Shown: positions 50,381-59,964 of the stretch, piece by piece
Position numbering within the stretch: position 1 is the first letter of the stretch
How the letters are laid out: each line of letters begins with the position of its first letter
Source: Nitrincola iocasae
GTDB taxonomy: Bacteria > Pseudomonadota > Gammaproteobacteria > Pseudomonadales > Balneatricaceae
Length of the DNA: 64,000 nt
Reading direction: 5' to 3'
NCBI RefSeq assembly: GCF_008727795.1
Contig: NZ_CP044222.1
Location: forward strand, 1,984,001-2,048,000
The notes under the pieces: generated by a model
What the model was told of the DNA's origin: nothing
What the model saw: the letters and a program-made list of their open reading frames with translations, nothing else
The model's database searches: none
Position numbers and translations under genes: made by a program

Positions 50381-51316
50381 ATGCCAAAGCAATCAGACGA
50401 CTTAGCTCAGGATGACAGCCTTTACAAAACCTTGCTGGAATCCACCAAAGCCATTCCCTGGAAGATTGACTGGGAAACATTGACCTTTGCCTACATTGGC
50501 CCGCAAATTGAAGAGCTGCTGGGCTGGAAGCGCGAGAGCTGGATGGGTATTAATGATTGGGCAGAACGCATGCATTCTGACGACCGGGAGCGTGTGGTAA
50601 ATTTTTGTGTAGCACAATCCCAAGCTGGTGCTGATCATGAAGCTGATTATCGCGCACTCACCCCCGAAGGTGAGTACATCTGGATTCGCGATGTAGTCCA
50701 TGTGGTGCGTGATAGTGAAGGACAGGTGGAATCACTGATAGGCTTTATGTTCGACATTACTGAACGCAAAAAGAACGAAGAAGAGTTGCTGCGGTTACAG
50801 CATGAACTACAGGAACTGTCGTTCAAAGATGCGCTCACCGGTGTTGCCAATCGACGCATGTTTGATGAGCGACTAGAGGCTGAATGGATTCATGCACAGC
50901 GCCACCAACAGCCGCTATCATTGATCATGATAGATATAGATTTTTTTAAACAATACAATGATATACACGGCCATATTAAAGGTGATTCCTGTCTTAAGAT
51001 AGTTGCTCAAACGCTGAACTCAGCAGCGCTGCGTTCGGGTGATTTCTTTGCTCGTTTTGGTGGTGAGGAATTCGTACTGATACTACCCCAGACAGATATT
51101 GATGCAGCCGTTAAGGTTGCAGAACGCTGCCGAAAATTAGTATTCAAGCAACAAATCCCCCACCCTGCTTCAGATGTTAGCTCGGTTTTGACGATCAGCA
51201 TCGGCGTTGGCACCCATACGCCTGCACGTAACGACCAGGCCAGTGCTTTTATTGAAGCCGTTGACCGACGCCTTTATCAATCCAAGCAACAGGGTCGCAA
51301 CTGTATTGTCAGATAA
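50381..51316 (+). CDS. PAS-GGDEF diguanylate cyclase
   Basis: Cytoplasmic diguanylate cyclase of 311 residues. A PAS_3-type sensor domain with PAC tail covers about 20-130 (FAYIGPQIEELLGWKRESWM, GFMFDITERKK). A short helix leads to the GGDEF domain (about 150-311): FKDALTGVANRRMFDERLEA, the GGEEF active site and an RSGD I-site five residues before it. It should make c-di-GMP and be product-inhibited. The palindrome upstream is a probable control site. No strong ribosome site is visible before ATG 50381. Confidence 0.9.
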   Translation: MPKQSDDLAQDDSLYKTLLESTKAIPWKIDWETLTFAYIGPQIEELLGWKRESWMGINDWAERMHSDDRERVVNFCVAQSQAGADHEADYRALTPEGEYIWIRDVVHVVRDSEGQVESLIGFMFDITERKKNEEELLRLQHELQELSFKDALTGVANRRMFDERLEAEWIHAQRHQQPLSLIMIDIDFFKQYNDIHGHIKGDSCLKIVAQTLNSAALRSGDFFARFGGEEFVLILPQTDIDAAVKVAERCRKLVFKQQIPHPASDVSSVLTISIGVGTHTPARNDQASAFIEAVDRRLYQSKQQGRNCIVR

Positions 51317-51417
51317 CGGCACCTCTTATTGTCAATCAGAAAGGACTGCGAACCCATAACCTTTTGGCAATGAATACTGTATTCTAACGTACGAACAACT
51401 TCGTTTTAGAGCATCGC

Positions 51418-52761
51418 ATGTCACAATTTTCAAAGCTTAACCTTTGCCCTGAACTGCAATTCACACTGACGCAGATGGGCTACACCTCAGCCACCCCGAT
51501 TCAGACGCAGGCTATCCCGCTGATTTTGTCCGGGCAGGACCTGGTCGCCGAGGCACAAACCGGCACAGGTAAAACCGCTGCGTTCGCCCTACCCATGATT
51601 GAGCGCCTGAAACAACCGGTGATTACCGAGGGCTATCATGCCATCCGCGGACTGGTGCTAACGCCGACGCGAGAGCTGGCTATCCAGGTGGGCGATAAAA
51701 CCCTGGCCTATGGTCAGCATCTGGGCATGCGGGTGATCTCGATTTATGGCGGCGTCCGCTTTGACAATCAACTGCGCAAAATGAAATGCGGTGCCGACAT
51801 ACTGGTGGCCACACCAGGTCGACTACTGGATATGCTTAAGCAGGGCAAGTTATCACTGGCACAGCTAGAGATACTGGTGCTGGATGAAGCCGACCGGATG
51901 CTCGATCTGGGCTTTATTGATGCCATCCGCCAACTCATGTCTTTTATGCCCAAGCAGCGTCAGACTCTGCTGTTTTCCGCTACTCTGGATGCCTCCGTGG
52001 ATGCACTGAGTGAAGCACTACTGCAAGCACCAGTGCATATCAGCACGACTGAGCGTAACAGTGCCGCAAAATCTGTACAGCAACGCGCTTTTGCAGTGGA
52101 TAATCAGGATAAATCCGATGTACTCAGCTACCTGATTGCTGGCTGCAACTGGTCACAGACACTAGTATTTACCCGCACCCGCAAACGCGCCGACCTGGTG
52201 GCAGCCTATCTGAACCAGGAGCAGATATCAGCTGTAGCCATTCACGGTGAAAAACTGCAGCGAGAGCGTAATGCCGCCCTGACTGCATTTACCCAGAATG
52301 AGGTGCGCGTCCTGGTGGCCACAGATGTAGCCGCACGCGGTCTGGATATCGCCTCACTGCCTCAGGTGGTTAATTATGACCTGCCTAACCAGCCAGAAGC
52401 TTATGTGCACCGTATTGGGCGTACCGGACGTGCCGGCAAGTCCGGCCTTGCCATTTCTCTGGTAGCACCCGATGAGCGTCGTTATCTGGATGCTATTTCC
52501 AGTCTGATCGGCAAGCCGATTTTAGTGGAAGCTGTGCCGATGATATCGCAAGGCAAGCTGCAACAGGGACGAAAAGCCACTGCTCAGACCCACAAGCCGG
52601 GCAAGTCAGGCAATAAGCGCTCAACACCCTCAAAAAAAGCAATGAAGAGCTCGCCCAGCAAACAGCCTGCCGGAAAATCAGTACGCCCTACCCCATCTTC
52701 CAGCAAGGCAGAACCCTCGGCCAAGGATAAGGCCGGACGCGGATCTTTGTTTGGGCGTTAA
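51418..52761 (+). CDS. rhlE: DEAD-box RNA helicase, RhlE-like
   Basis: ATP-dependent RNA helicase of 447 residues. Q motif region GYTSATPIQTQAIPLI, Walker A AQTGTGKTAA, PTRELAIQ, the DEAD motif VLDEADRMLDLGF, SAT in LLFSATLD, and motif VI YVHRIGRTGRAGKSG are all present. A basic, low-complexity C-terminal tail (about 385-447; rich in Lys, Ser, Pro, e.g. KKAMKSSPSKQPAGKS) resembles RhlE tails that bind RNA. Assignment to RhlE rather than SrmB or DbpA rests on this organisation and the start (SQFSKLNLCPELQ). Confidence 0.85.
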   Translation: MSQFSKLNLCPELQFTLTQMGYTSATPIQTQAIPLILSGQDLVAEAQTGTGKTAAFALPMIERLKQPVITEGYHAIRGLVLTPTRELAIQVGDKTLAYGQHLGMRVISIYGGVRFDNQLRKMKCGADILVATPGRLLDMLKQGKLSLAQLEILVLDEADRMLDLGFIDAIRQLMSFMPKQRQTLLFSATLDASVDALSEALLQAPVHISTTERNSAAKSVQQRAFAVDNQDKSDVLSYLIAGCNWSQTLVFTRTRKRADLVAAYLNQEQISAVAIHGEKLQRERNAALTAFTQNEVRVLVATDVAARGLDIASLPQVVNYDLPNQPEAYVHRIGRTGRAGKSGLAISLVAPDERRYLDAISSLIGKPILVEAVPMISQGKLQQGRKATAQTHKPGKSGNKRSTPSKKAMKSSPSKQPAGKSVRPTPSSSKAEPSAKDKAGRGSLFGR

Positions 52762-52872
52762 GCGAGGTTAAAAAATAACTGGCTGACTACTGTGCGCTGG
52801 TTTTGCAGGCCTGTATACTAGACGCCTTTTCGTTCCTGCGACATATTCGCACTCAGTCTGATAGGCCTGCCT

Positions 52873-54459
52873 TTGATCTCCACCGCTAATATCACCATGC
52901 AGTTTGGTGCCAAACCGTTATTTGAAAACGTCTCCGTAAAATTTGCTCAGGGCAATCGCTATGGTCTGATTGGTGCCAACGGCTGCGGAAAATCCACCTT
53001 TATGAAGATTCTTGGCGGTGATCTGGAACCCAGTGGCGGCCAGGTAATGCTGGATGCCCATGTTCGCCTGGGTAAGCTGCGTCAGGACCAGTTCGCCTAT
53101 GAAGATTGCAGTGTCATTGATACGGTCATCATGGGGCATACCGAACTCTGGCAGATCAAGGCTGAGCGCGATCGTATTTACGGCCTGGCCGACATGTCTG
53201 AAGCTGATGGCATGGCGGTTGCTGATCTGGAAGTGCAATTTGCTGAACTGGATGGTTACACCGCAGAAGCGCGTGCAGGCGAGTTGTTACTAGGCCTGGA
53301 TATTCCGATTGAACAGCATTTTGGTCCGATGAGCGCTCTGGCACCCGGCTGGAAGCTTCGCGTACTGCTGGCTCAGGCACTGTTTTCTGATCCGGATGTA
53401 TTACTTTTAGATGAACCGACTAACCACTTGGATATTAATACCATTCGCTGGTTGGAAAATATTCTGGTGTCACGTAACAGCACCATGATCATCATCTCCC
53501 ATGACCGCCATTTCCTCAATCAGGTCTGTACCCACATGGCTGATCTGGACTATGGCGAGCTGCGTCTATTCCCTGGCAATTATGATGAATACATGACCGC
53601 CGCCACCCAGGCACGGGAACGACTACTGTCTGACAACGCCAAGAAAAAAGCCCAGATCGCTGAACTGCAAACCTTCGTCAGCCGTTTTTCGGCTAACGCA
53701 TCTAAAGCCAAACAGGCTACCTCACGGGCAAAACAGATAGATAAAATTCAGTTAGCTGAAGTGAAACCGTCGAGTCGCGTAAGCCCCTTTATTCGTTTTG
53801 AGCAACAGAAAAAACTGCACCGCCAGGCTGTTACCTTAAAAGAACTGACTAAAGGTTTCGATGGTATCCCGCTGTTTAAGAAGCTTAATCTTCAAATTGA
53901 AGCCGGTGAGCGTGTCGCTATTATCGGTCCCAATGGTATAGGTAAAACCACCCTGCTGCAGTGCATGTCAGGCAATATTCACCCCGATTCCGGTGAAGTG
54001 AAATGGACTGACAGTGCCGAAGTCGGCTACTTTGCTCAGGATCATACCGATGATTTTGCCAATCCGGCCACGCTGATGGAGTGGATGTCTCAGTGGACTC
54101 AGGGCGGCGAGCAGGTTATTCGCAGTGCACTTGGGCGCATGCTGTTTTCAGGCGATGAGATTACTAAATCGGTCAAGGTTATTTCCGGTGGTGAGCAAGG
54201 GCGTATGCTGTTCGGCAAACTAGCGCTGCTTAAGCCCAATGTGATGCTAATGGATGAACCTACCAACCACCTGGATATGGAGTCTATTGAGGCGCTTAAC
54301 CTGGCGTTGGAAAACTATCCAGGCACGCTGATCTTTGTCAGCCATGACCGGGAGTTTGTATCGTCGCTGGCCACTCGTATCGTTGAGTTAAGTGCCACAG
54401 GCATAACTGACTTCAGCGGCAGCTATGACGACTATCTGCGCAGCCAGGGTGTTGTTTAA
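52873..54459 (+). CDS. ybiT: ABC-F ATPase YbiT
   Basis: Duplicated-ATPase translation factor of 528 residues, with no membrane part. Walker A motifs are GANGCGKST and GPNGIGKTT; both halves have LDEPTNHLD or MDEPTNHLDME Walker B regions. The inter-domain linker with FVSRFSANASKAKQATSRAK and IDKIQ is characteristic of YbiT. It aligns with E. coli YbiT throughout. The start codon is TTG at 52873 (ISTANITMQFG), which places the protein at the family N-terminus; no in-frame ATG is nearer. ABC-F proteins act on the ribosome E-site. Confidence 0.92.
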   Translation: MISTANITMQFGAKPLFENVSVKFAQGNRYGLIGANGCGKSTFMKILGGDLEPSGGQVMLDAHVRLGKLRQDQFAYEDCSVIDTVIMGHTELWQIKAERDRIYGLADMSEADGMAVADLEVQFAELDGYTAEARAGELLLGLDIPIEQHFGPMSALAPGWKLRVLLAQALFSDPDVLLLDEPTNHLDINTIRWLENILVSRNSTMIIISHDRHFLNQVCTHMADLDYGELRLFPGNYDEYMTAATQARERLLSDNAKKKAQIAELQTFVSRFSANASKAKQATSRAKQIDKIQLAEVKPSSRVSPFIRFEQQKKLHRQAVTLKELTKGFDGIPLFKKLNLQIEAGERVAIIGPNGIGKTTLLQCMSGNIHPDSGEVKWTDSAEVGYFAQDHTDDFANPATLMEWMSQWTQGGEQVIRSALGRMLFSGDEITKSVKVISGGEQGRMLFGKLALLKPNVMLMDEPTNHLDMESIEALNLALENYPGTLIFVSHDREFVSSLATRIVELSATGITDFSGSYDDYLRSQGVV

Positions 54460-54495
54460 GGCAGCCATTTAAAAAATTAAAGTACTGATATCCGG

Positions 54496-55245
54496 TTAAC
54501 GCGGTAACAGATAGCGATTTAACAGGGTGTCGGTACTGCGCCAATCTGGCATAAACTGCTCCACCAGTGCATGAAAGCGCCGGTTATGCAGACGTTCCAG
54601 CAAATGCACCAACTCATGCAGAATAATATAGTCCAGGCAGGCGGGTGGTAATTTTACCAGCTCGGCATTGACCCAAATGCGCGCCGCTCGAATATTACAA
54701 GTGCCCCAGCGAGTCTTCATGCGCTTAATACGCACTTCATTGGCACGTGTACCACTCACCGCCTCCCAGTAAGGCACCCGTTCTTGCAGGCGCTGCTGTA
54801 GCTGTTGGCGTAACCAGTTATCTAACAGCGTCTGCAGTTGCTCAGGACGGCTGCTGGCTCCGCCAAGTACAACAATTTTCTCCTGATCAAACAATACCTT
54901 TGCCCGGCCACTGTATGGCTGCAACACCAGCGGATAGTGCTGCCCCCAGAGCAACACTTCAGTTGCGCTGATGTCAGGATTAACTAGCTGGGATTTTTGT
55001 TGCAGCTGGGAGCGTTTACGGGCAATCCATTGCCGCTTGCTCTGCAGAAAGCGAGCTATATCGGCATCACTCATACGCTTGGGCGCCGATACTCTGACGC
55101 GCCCGCTTGGTTGCTCGATTCGCAGGTAAAGGTGCTTGATTGCTTTACGTTCAACCAGCAGGTTTTCAATTGAAAAAGCACCTGTATCTGACAGATGCTT
55201 TTCTTTAGAACCAAACAGGTAATTCCAGGTATCAGACCTGAACAT
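54496..55245 (-). CDS. YgjP-type M48/DUF45 metallopeptidase-like protein
   Basis: A 249-residue protein with a C-terminal zinc motif: IILHELVHLLERLHNRRFH (HELVH at about 211, third ligand histidine after the insert). This and RIKRMKTRWGTCNIRAARIW upstream match the DUF45/YgjP family, whose E. coli member was linked to UTP cleavage. The N-terminal half carries RVRVSAPKRMSDADIARFLQ and an SKRQWIARKRSQL basic helix. No signal peptide, so cytoplasmic. It overlaps the upstream YjfB-like gene by 14 bp, so they are read as one transcript. Confidence 0.83.
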   Translation of the reverse strand: MFRSDTWNYLFGSKEKHLSDTGAFSIENLLVERKAIKHLYLRIEQPSGRVRVSAPKRMSDADIARFLQSKRQWIARKRSQLQQKSQLVNPDISATEVLLWGQHYPLVLQPYSGRAKVLFDQEKIVVLGGASSRPEQLQTLLDNWLRQQLQQRLQERVPYWEAVSGTRANEVRIKRMKTRWGTCNIRAARIWVNAELVKLPPACLDYIILHELVHLLERLHNRRFHALVEQFMPDWRSTDTLLNRYLLPR

Positions 55246-55429
55246 CGATAATCTGCCCTACCGCACTGGTGGGATCAGCTTTAACACCTGACGGATTGCC
55301 GGGAATCAGACTAAGGATCATCTCACCCTGCGCTTCTATCTGATCAGTCACAATTTTATTCATTTTTACGGCATGCTCTGTGTGAACACTTAACGCACTC
55401 AATGCCGTAGCGGTTGCTGCTATATTCAC
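55232..55429 (-). CDS. YjfB-like putative motility-associated small protein
   Basis: A 65-residue protein. Its Ala-rich helical start (NIAATATALSALS), the LSLIPGNP...AVGQIIDV ending and short length recall the YjfB_motility family (VGxxIDV end), of unknown function. An AGGAGG ribosome site lies 4 bases before a GTG start at 55429; an in-frame ATG 33 bp upstream lies before that ribosome site. The gene ends inside the 5' end of the YgjP-type gene. Confidence 0.6.
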   Translation of the reverse strand: MNIAATATALSALSVHTEHAVKMNKIVTDQIEAQGEMILSLIPGNPSGVKADPTSAVGQIIDVQV

Positions 55430-55571
55430 ATGGCCTCCTGTGAATCTGACGTAATCAACCAAAAGCCATTTGAGAAAATTGGTCAGAGCTTTTAGTCATG
55501 CCGTTAATCAGGATCATAGCATGATTAACGGTTGTTATTAAGGTAGTCGGCCTTGCGAAAAAAGACTTTAA

Positions 55572-56297
55572 TTAACTACCACTATGGTTACTAAAAGGCG
55601 CTATATAAGACGCAACCCGCTGAGGTTCGCAGTTCAGAAACGCCGATGACTGTAACCAGTCCTGATCTGGATAGTAGGTAAATAATAGCTGCCCACCCTT
55701 GAGGTTATCTACCACCAGCTCCACCACACCTTCACGTACCGCCGGACAACCCTGGCTGCGGCCAATGCGCCCCTGGCGATCAACCCAGCTTGGATCTACA
55801 TAGTCAGCCCCATGAATGACAATAGCCCGTTCACGCGCCTTGTCGTTTACACCGGGCTCTAACCCATCCATACGCAGCGAATAGCCGTGACGACCCACAT
55901 AACTCTCTTGTGTACGGAACAATCCCAGGCTGGACTGGTGACTACCGACAATATTTGAAAAATCAGTCGCAAAGTTGTCACCGGAACGATTACCATGAGC
56001 CACCAGATCTTCCAGTAACAAGCGCTGCTCATTAAGATCAAAGATCCACAAACGCTTTTCTGAAGAAGGCAGAGAAAAGTCAATTACAGCCAAACGTTCA
56101 GCACCCTCCAGGCCATTGCTGGTGGCACACTGCATTGCTGCCAGAGCTTTGTTCAATACCTGGGGATTTAGGTCAGGAGCCTGGGCTATTAGCTTGTCAG
56201 ATAAGTTTGCAGGAAGCAGTTGGGCGTGAAGTGGTGATGTGAATGTTAGTAATGCGGCTGTAAGCAAGCCGATAAAACTGGCGGGAGAACGCTTCAT
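55572..56297 (-). CDS. L,D-transpeptidase catalytic domain protein (YkuD_2 type)
   Basis: Exported protein of 241 residues. A Sec signal (SFIGLLTAALLTFTSPLHA) is followed by a domain with the L,D-transpeptidase catalytic pattern: VIHGADYVDPSWVDRQGRI and GRSQGCPAV, with the nucleophilic Cys in SQGCPAV (about 189). FSLPSSEKRLWIFDL and GNRSGDNFATDF fit the YkuD_2 subfamily. It should act on peptidoglycan crosslinks in the periplasm. It is divergent from the second L,D-transpeptidase gene, with a 121-bp shared promoter region. Confidence 0.85.
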   Translation of the reverse strand: MKRSPASFIGLLTAALLTFTSPLHAQLLPANLSDKLIAQAPDLNPQVLNKALAAMQCATSNGLEGAERLAVIDFSLPSSEKRLWIFDLNEQRLLLEDLVAHGNRSGDNFATDFSNIVGSHQSSLGLFRTQESYVGRHGYSLRMDGLEPGVNDKARERAIVIHGADYVDPSWVDRQGRIGRSQGCPAVREGVVELVVDNLKGGQLLFTYYPDQDWLQSSAFLNCEPQRVASYIAPFSNHSGS

Positions 56298-56418
56298 AGA
56301 CTGTTCCTCATAGAAAACTCCTGGACATGACGCACGAAATCTCTGTTACTGAGCGGCGATATGTCTATACTCAAATAAATGTTGAAAAATCAAATAGGCA
56401 GAGTTTAGCAGGCATATC

Positions 56419-57960
56419 ATGGCAGGAAAACATCTGTATAAAAAAACATCAGTATATTTGGCAATTTTTTTCAGCCTGCACGTATTTTTGGCCGTTGATG
56501 CCCTGGCTGCAACTTCGCTGAAACGACACACCCTGCTGTCTGAATTTCAGCGACTCACTGCTGGCATTCCACTATGGCAAGACCCGGAGCGCTTACAACA
56601 ACTTTATGATAATTTACAGGCTCTCGAAAATGATGGTCTGAGACCCGTTGATTATGATATCCCACTGGTAGCGCAGCAATTATTGCATCACATTGATACT
56701 GAAGGAGTTTATCCGGCCATCCCAGATGAAACCGTAATATCTGCCGCCTATGTGAATGCATTGATGGATCTGCAGTTGGGGCGTACGCATGGAAGTGGTA
56801 TTGAAGACTATTTAAATTACCGCCAACAAACGGATGACACATCAGCTTTCCTCATTAACTTAGCCATTGAGGGGCTGAGTGATATTGATCAAGCGTTTGA
56901 GCAAGCTCGTCCTGATACGCCCGCTTACCTTAATTTGCGCAAAGCTTACCAGCAACTGCGTAGTCAAGTGGATGAACAGCCACCCCTACCCCCTGTTTAT
57001 CCGGATTACCCATCCCTACGCCCAGGCATGGTCGATGAGCGTGTGCTGTTGTTGCGTGAACATTTATCTCTTACCTTGCCAGAACTGGAACCCGCTCTCT
57101 ACGACACGGAGGTTGAAGAAGCAGTCAGAGCCTTTCAGCAAGCCGAGGGCTTGCAGGCAGATGGTATTGCCGGACCGCAAACACTGCGCTATTTAAATCG
57201 CACGCCACAACAGCGATTGGATCAACTGCGAGTCAACCTGGAGCGTTGGCGTCGACTTGAAAGAGCGCAACAGGATACGCAAGTAATTGTTGATATAGCC
57301 GGCGCTACCTTGCGCTTTTATGAAGACGGACAATTGATTCTGGATAAACGTACTCAGGTTGGACGCCCTGATCGACCCACTCCACTGATGCTCAGTGAAA
57401 TAACCCATTTCACCTTTAATCCAACCTGGACAGTTCCGCCCACCATTTTTCGCAAAGACAAATTGCCAGCGATACGTAATGATCCAAACTATTTTGAATC
57501 CAGCCAACTGAGTGTGATCGATCATCAGGGTAATCAGCTTGACCCGGAGAGTATTGACTGGAACAACCCTGGCCAAATTCTGTTACGTCAATCAGCTGGT
57601 CCTTATAATGCGCTTGGAAAGGTGGTCATCCGCTTCCCCAATCGTGAATCTATTTACCTGCACGACACGCCCAATAAACATCTTTTTGATCGAAATCAAC
57701 GCTATTTCAGTTCGGGATGTGTCAGAGTGGAAAACGCCACAAACTTGGTGGCCGTGCTGTTACAATCGACCGATACTGAAGCCGCAAATCAGTTTGATCG
57801 CTTGATAAATTCCGGACAAACCCGAAACATTAACAGCAATACACCTGTCGCGATAATTCTGGGCTATTGGACAGCTGAAGCTGATATACAAGGACATGTG
57901 AATTATCATACTGATATATACAGGCTGGATTCTGAGTTATTACAGGAGTTAAATCGCTGA
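56419..57960 (+). CDS. ldtD: L,D-transpeptidase, YcbB/LdtD family
   Basis: Peptidoglycan L,D-transpeptidase of 513 residues with an N-terminal signal anchor (SVYLAIFFSLHVFLAVDALA). A scaffold domain (about 40-200) is followed by a peptidoglycan-binding domain (DTEVEEAVRAFQQAEGLQAD, GIAGPQTLRYLN, about 235-265) and the YkuD catalytic domain (about 290-470), with HDTPNKHLF and SSGCVRVEN carrying the catalytic His and Cys. It forms 3-3 crosslinks in relatives. It is shorter than E. coli LdtD (615 aa) but has all three domains. Confidence 0.88.
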   Translation: MAGKHLYKKTSVYLAIFFSLHVFLAVDALAATSLKRHTLLSEFQRLTAGIPLWQDPERLQQLYDNLQALENDGLRPVDYDIPLVAQQLLHHIDTEGVYPAIPDETVISAAYVNALMDLQLGRTHGSGIEDYLNYRQQTDDTSAFLINLAIEGLSDIDQAFEQARPDTPAYLNLRKAYQQLRSQVDEQPPLPPVYPDYPSLRPGMVDERVLLLREHLSLTLPELEPALYDTEVEEAVRAFQQAEGLQADGIAGPQTLRYLNRTPQQRLDQLRVNLERWRRLERAQQDTQVIVDIAGATLRFYEDGQLILDKRTQVGRPDRPTPLMLSEITHFTFNPTWTVPPTIFRKDKLPAIRNDPNYFESSQLSVIDHQGNQLDPESIDWNNPGQILLRQSAGPYNALGKVVIRFPNRESIYLHDTPNKHLFDRNQRYFSSGCVRVENATNLVAVLLQSTDTEAANQFDRLINSGQTRNINSNTPVAIILGYWTAEADIQGHVNYHTDIYRLDSELLQELNR

Positions 57961-58056
57961 AATTGAGTGGGGTTGATACTGAACTCATGCATAACAAGCA
58001 TTTAACTGAGCGTTAGAATCGGTTATTATTCGCCTTTTGCGCGGAGTTGGTGAGCT

Positions 58057-58698
58057 GTGAAGGAAGATGTCTGTACCAGTCGCAAAGCAGCCGAACTGCT
58101 TGGGGTTACTCCGAGAACCATACAGTTATGGGCTGATGCTGGCATACTGGATAGCTGGAAAACACCTGGCGGCCATCGTCGCTTCTCACTGCAAGCTGTA
58201 GAGCAGCTTTCTTCAGATATACTGAGCGGCCAGCATCATCAGCCTAATGAAGGTCTGAATGGATACCGCACACAAACCACGTCACAAACCAACTCAAAGT
58301 CTCCCGGAAACATTAACGTAGAACCGGCCAGGGTGCTGGTCGTTGATGATGACAAAACCCTGCTGCGCCTCTATGAGCTGACTCTGGCAAGCTGGGGGTT
58401 GCCTGTTGAGGTCATTCTGGCCAATGATGGCTATCAGGGACTGATCGAGGTGGGTCGTTTTAATCCTGATCTGCTGATTCTTGATCTGCAGATGCCTAAC
58501 ATTGACGGTTTTGCCGTCATTGAGGCTTTGCAGCAGCAGAAGCTTCTGGATCAGATGTGTCTGATGGTGATTTCAGGCCTGGAAAATGATGAAATCGCTC
58601 AGCGAATCTCTTTGCCTGAAAGCTGCACCTTAATTCAGAAACCTATTCCCTTCCTGCGCATTCGTGAGCAGGTCGAAAATATTTTGTTGCAAAAATAA
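58057..58698 (+). CDS. Excisionase/MerR-type HTH fused to a response-regulator receiver
   Basis: A 213-residue regulator with unusual domain order. Residues 1-55 form an excisionase-like (BldC/MerR) helix-turn-helix: SRKAAELLGVTPRTIQLWAD then GGHRRFS, the loop typical of this fold. A 30-residue Ser/Thr/Asn-rich linker leads to a receiver domain (about 88-210) with VLVVDDDKTLL, the phospho-acceptor in LLILDLQMPNIDG, and the Lys in LIQKPIP. The start is GTG at 58057 behind GGAG. A kinase is not adjacent. Target unknown; HTH-first receivers are rare compared with the usual order. Confidence 0.8.
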   Translation: MKEDVCTSRKAAELLGVTPRTIQLWADAGILDSWKTPGGHRRFSLQAVEQLSSDILSGQHHQPNEGLNGYRTQTTSQTNSKSPGNINVEPARVLVVDDDKTLLRLYELTLASWGLPVEVILANDGYQGLIEVGRFNPDLLILDLQMPNIDGFAVIEALQQQKLLDQMCLMVISGLENDEIAQRISLPESCTLIQKPIPFLRIREQVENILLQK

Positions 58699-58712
58699 AT
58701 CAATAGTGATTT

Positions 58713-59624
58713 TTATTGCATGGTGGCCAAACGGCTTTGTGCATAGGCTAGAGCCGAAGCTGGCACCTCTCCCGGTGACTGATTTCTTAACCAGCGATTA
58801 ATGCGACCAACATCGCCTATAGGGGTTCTGAGCCCCTGAGAGTCTAACAGCACCATAGTTACCAACTCACCGTCTATATCCGCCACCATAATCAGGCAGC
58901 GCCCGGATTCGGACAGATACCCCGTCTTACTCAGCATAACCTTCCACTCAGCGTTGCGTGTTAGAGGATTAGTGTTGGTGTATGCCAGTGAATAACGAGG
59001 TGAACGAAAATGCATATCGATCTTGCCCTGCGTAGACAGCTGCCGAATCAACGGGTATTGATATACTGCTGCACTGAGAATCAACAGATCCCGTGCGGTT
59101 GACTGATTATCTGGCGACAAACCGGTGGGATCGGTAAAGCGGGTATTTCTCATGCCCAACAACACAGCCGTAGCATTCATGGCACTAACGAAAGCCGCCA
59201 CCCCCCCGGGATAATTAGCGGCCAAGGTGTAAGTCGCCATATTTTCAGATGACATTAATGACATCTGTAACAAATCCCGACGACTGACCTGCGTGCCAGG
59301 TCTCAGCCTTGAGTGAGCATTTTTACCGAAGGTATTACTGATTCGACTGACCTCCAGACCTTCATCGAGCGGCAGACCTGACTCTAGAATAACCAAGGCT
59401 GTCATTAACTTTGTCAGCGAGGCGATAGGTACGATTTGATCAGCATGCTGACTGTAGATAGGCTCATCTGAGCCCAGAGGAGCTATAGCAGCATAGACAG
59501 ATGCCAAGGGTAATTCCACAGTGCGCTTTATATCAGCAAAAGCAACCGGGCTAAATCCGAAAACAGCTAACAGAAGCGCCCCTATATAAAAGCGGCGCGC
59601 TGTTATAACGTGAATATGTCTCAT
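58713..59624 (-). CDS. pbpG: D-alanyl-D-alanine endopeptidase PbpG (PBP7)
   Basis: Periplasmic serine peptidase of 303 residues with a signal peptide (IGALLLAVFGFSPVAFA). Penicillin-binding motifs: SLTK (SxxK, about 68-71), SSEN (SxN, about 127-130) and KTG in MLSKTGYLSESG. In E. coli it cleaves D-Ala-meso-DAP crosslinks. Length and the ASLTKLMTALVILESGLPLD segment fit PbpG rather than PBP5. It converges with the HTH-receiver gene and lies 18 bp after the small gene at 59643. Confidence 0.9.
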   Translation of the reverse strand: MRHIHVITARRFYIGALLLAVFGFSPVAFADIKRTVELPLASVYAAIAPLGSDEPIYSQHADQIVPIASLTKLMTALVILESGLPLDEGLEVSRISNTFGKNAHSRLRPGTQVSRRDLLQMSLMSSENMATYTLAANYPGGVAAFVSAMNATAVLLGMRNTRFTDPTGLSPDNQSTARDLLILSAAVYQYPLIRQLSTQGKIDMHFRSPRYSLAYTNTNPLTRNAEWKVMLSKTGYLSESGRCLIMVADIDGELVTMVLLDSQGLRTPIGDVGRINRWLRNQSPGEVPASALAYAQSRLATMQ

Positions 59625-59642
59625 AAAAGCTCTATATGCATT

Positions 59643-59897
59643 TTAACGAGACCAGGCTTTGGCCTCTTTTAATAATCCGCTGATATCTAATCCTAAAGAT
59701 TCGGCAAGTTGTTCAGTGCTGTTATACCCCGGAGATAGCGGCATCTTAAAACTGCCGTTTACATCAGGTTGCGGCTGCTTTACAGCGGCCAGGTATTTTG
59801 ACTGTTTTTGTTTAGCGATGCTTTCAATCCTTTTCTCGACCTGACATAACTGGTCGTAGCTCAGCTGTCCCAGATAATCTGAAACGGGATCTGTCAT
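59643..59897 (-). CDS. Small hypothetical protein between pbpG and tamB
   Basis: An 84-residue protein I do not recognise. It is charged and probably helical: SYDQLCQVEKRIESIAKQKQ in the first half, and LAESLGLDISGLLKEAKAWSR at the end. I chose ATG 59897 with GAGG about 12 nt upstream; a longer in-frame ATG at 60026 would lie inside tamB and lacks a ribosome site. It sits between tamB (68 bp upstream) and pbpG. Confidence 0.55.
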   Translation of the reverse strand: MTDPVSDYLGQLSYDQLCQVEKRIESIAKQKQSKYLAAVKQPQPDVNGSFKMPLSPGYNSTEQLAESLGLDISGLLKEAKAWSR

Positions 59898-59964
59898 CTG
59901 TAGTTTTACCTCTATAAACAAAGAAATACAGCCAGGCTTACAATAAACCTGTACGCTGAAAAGA

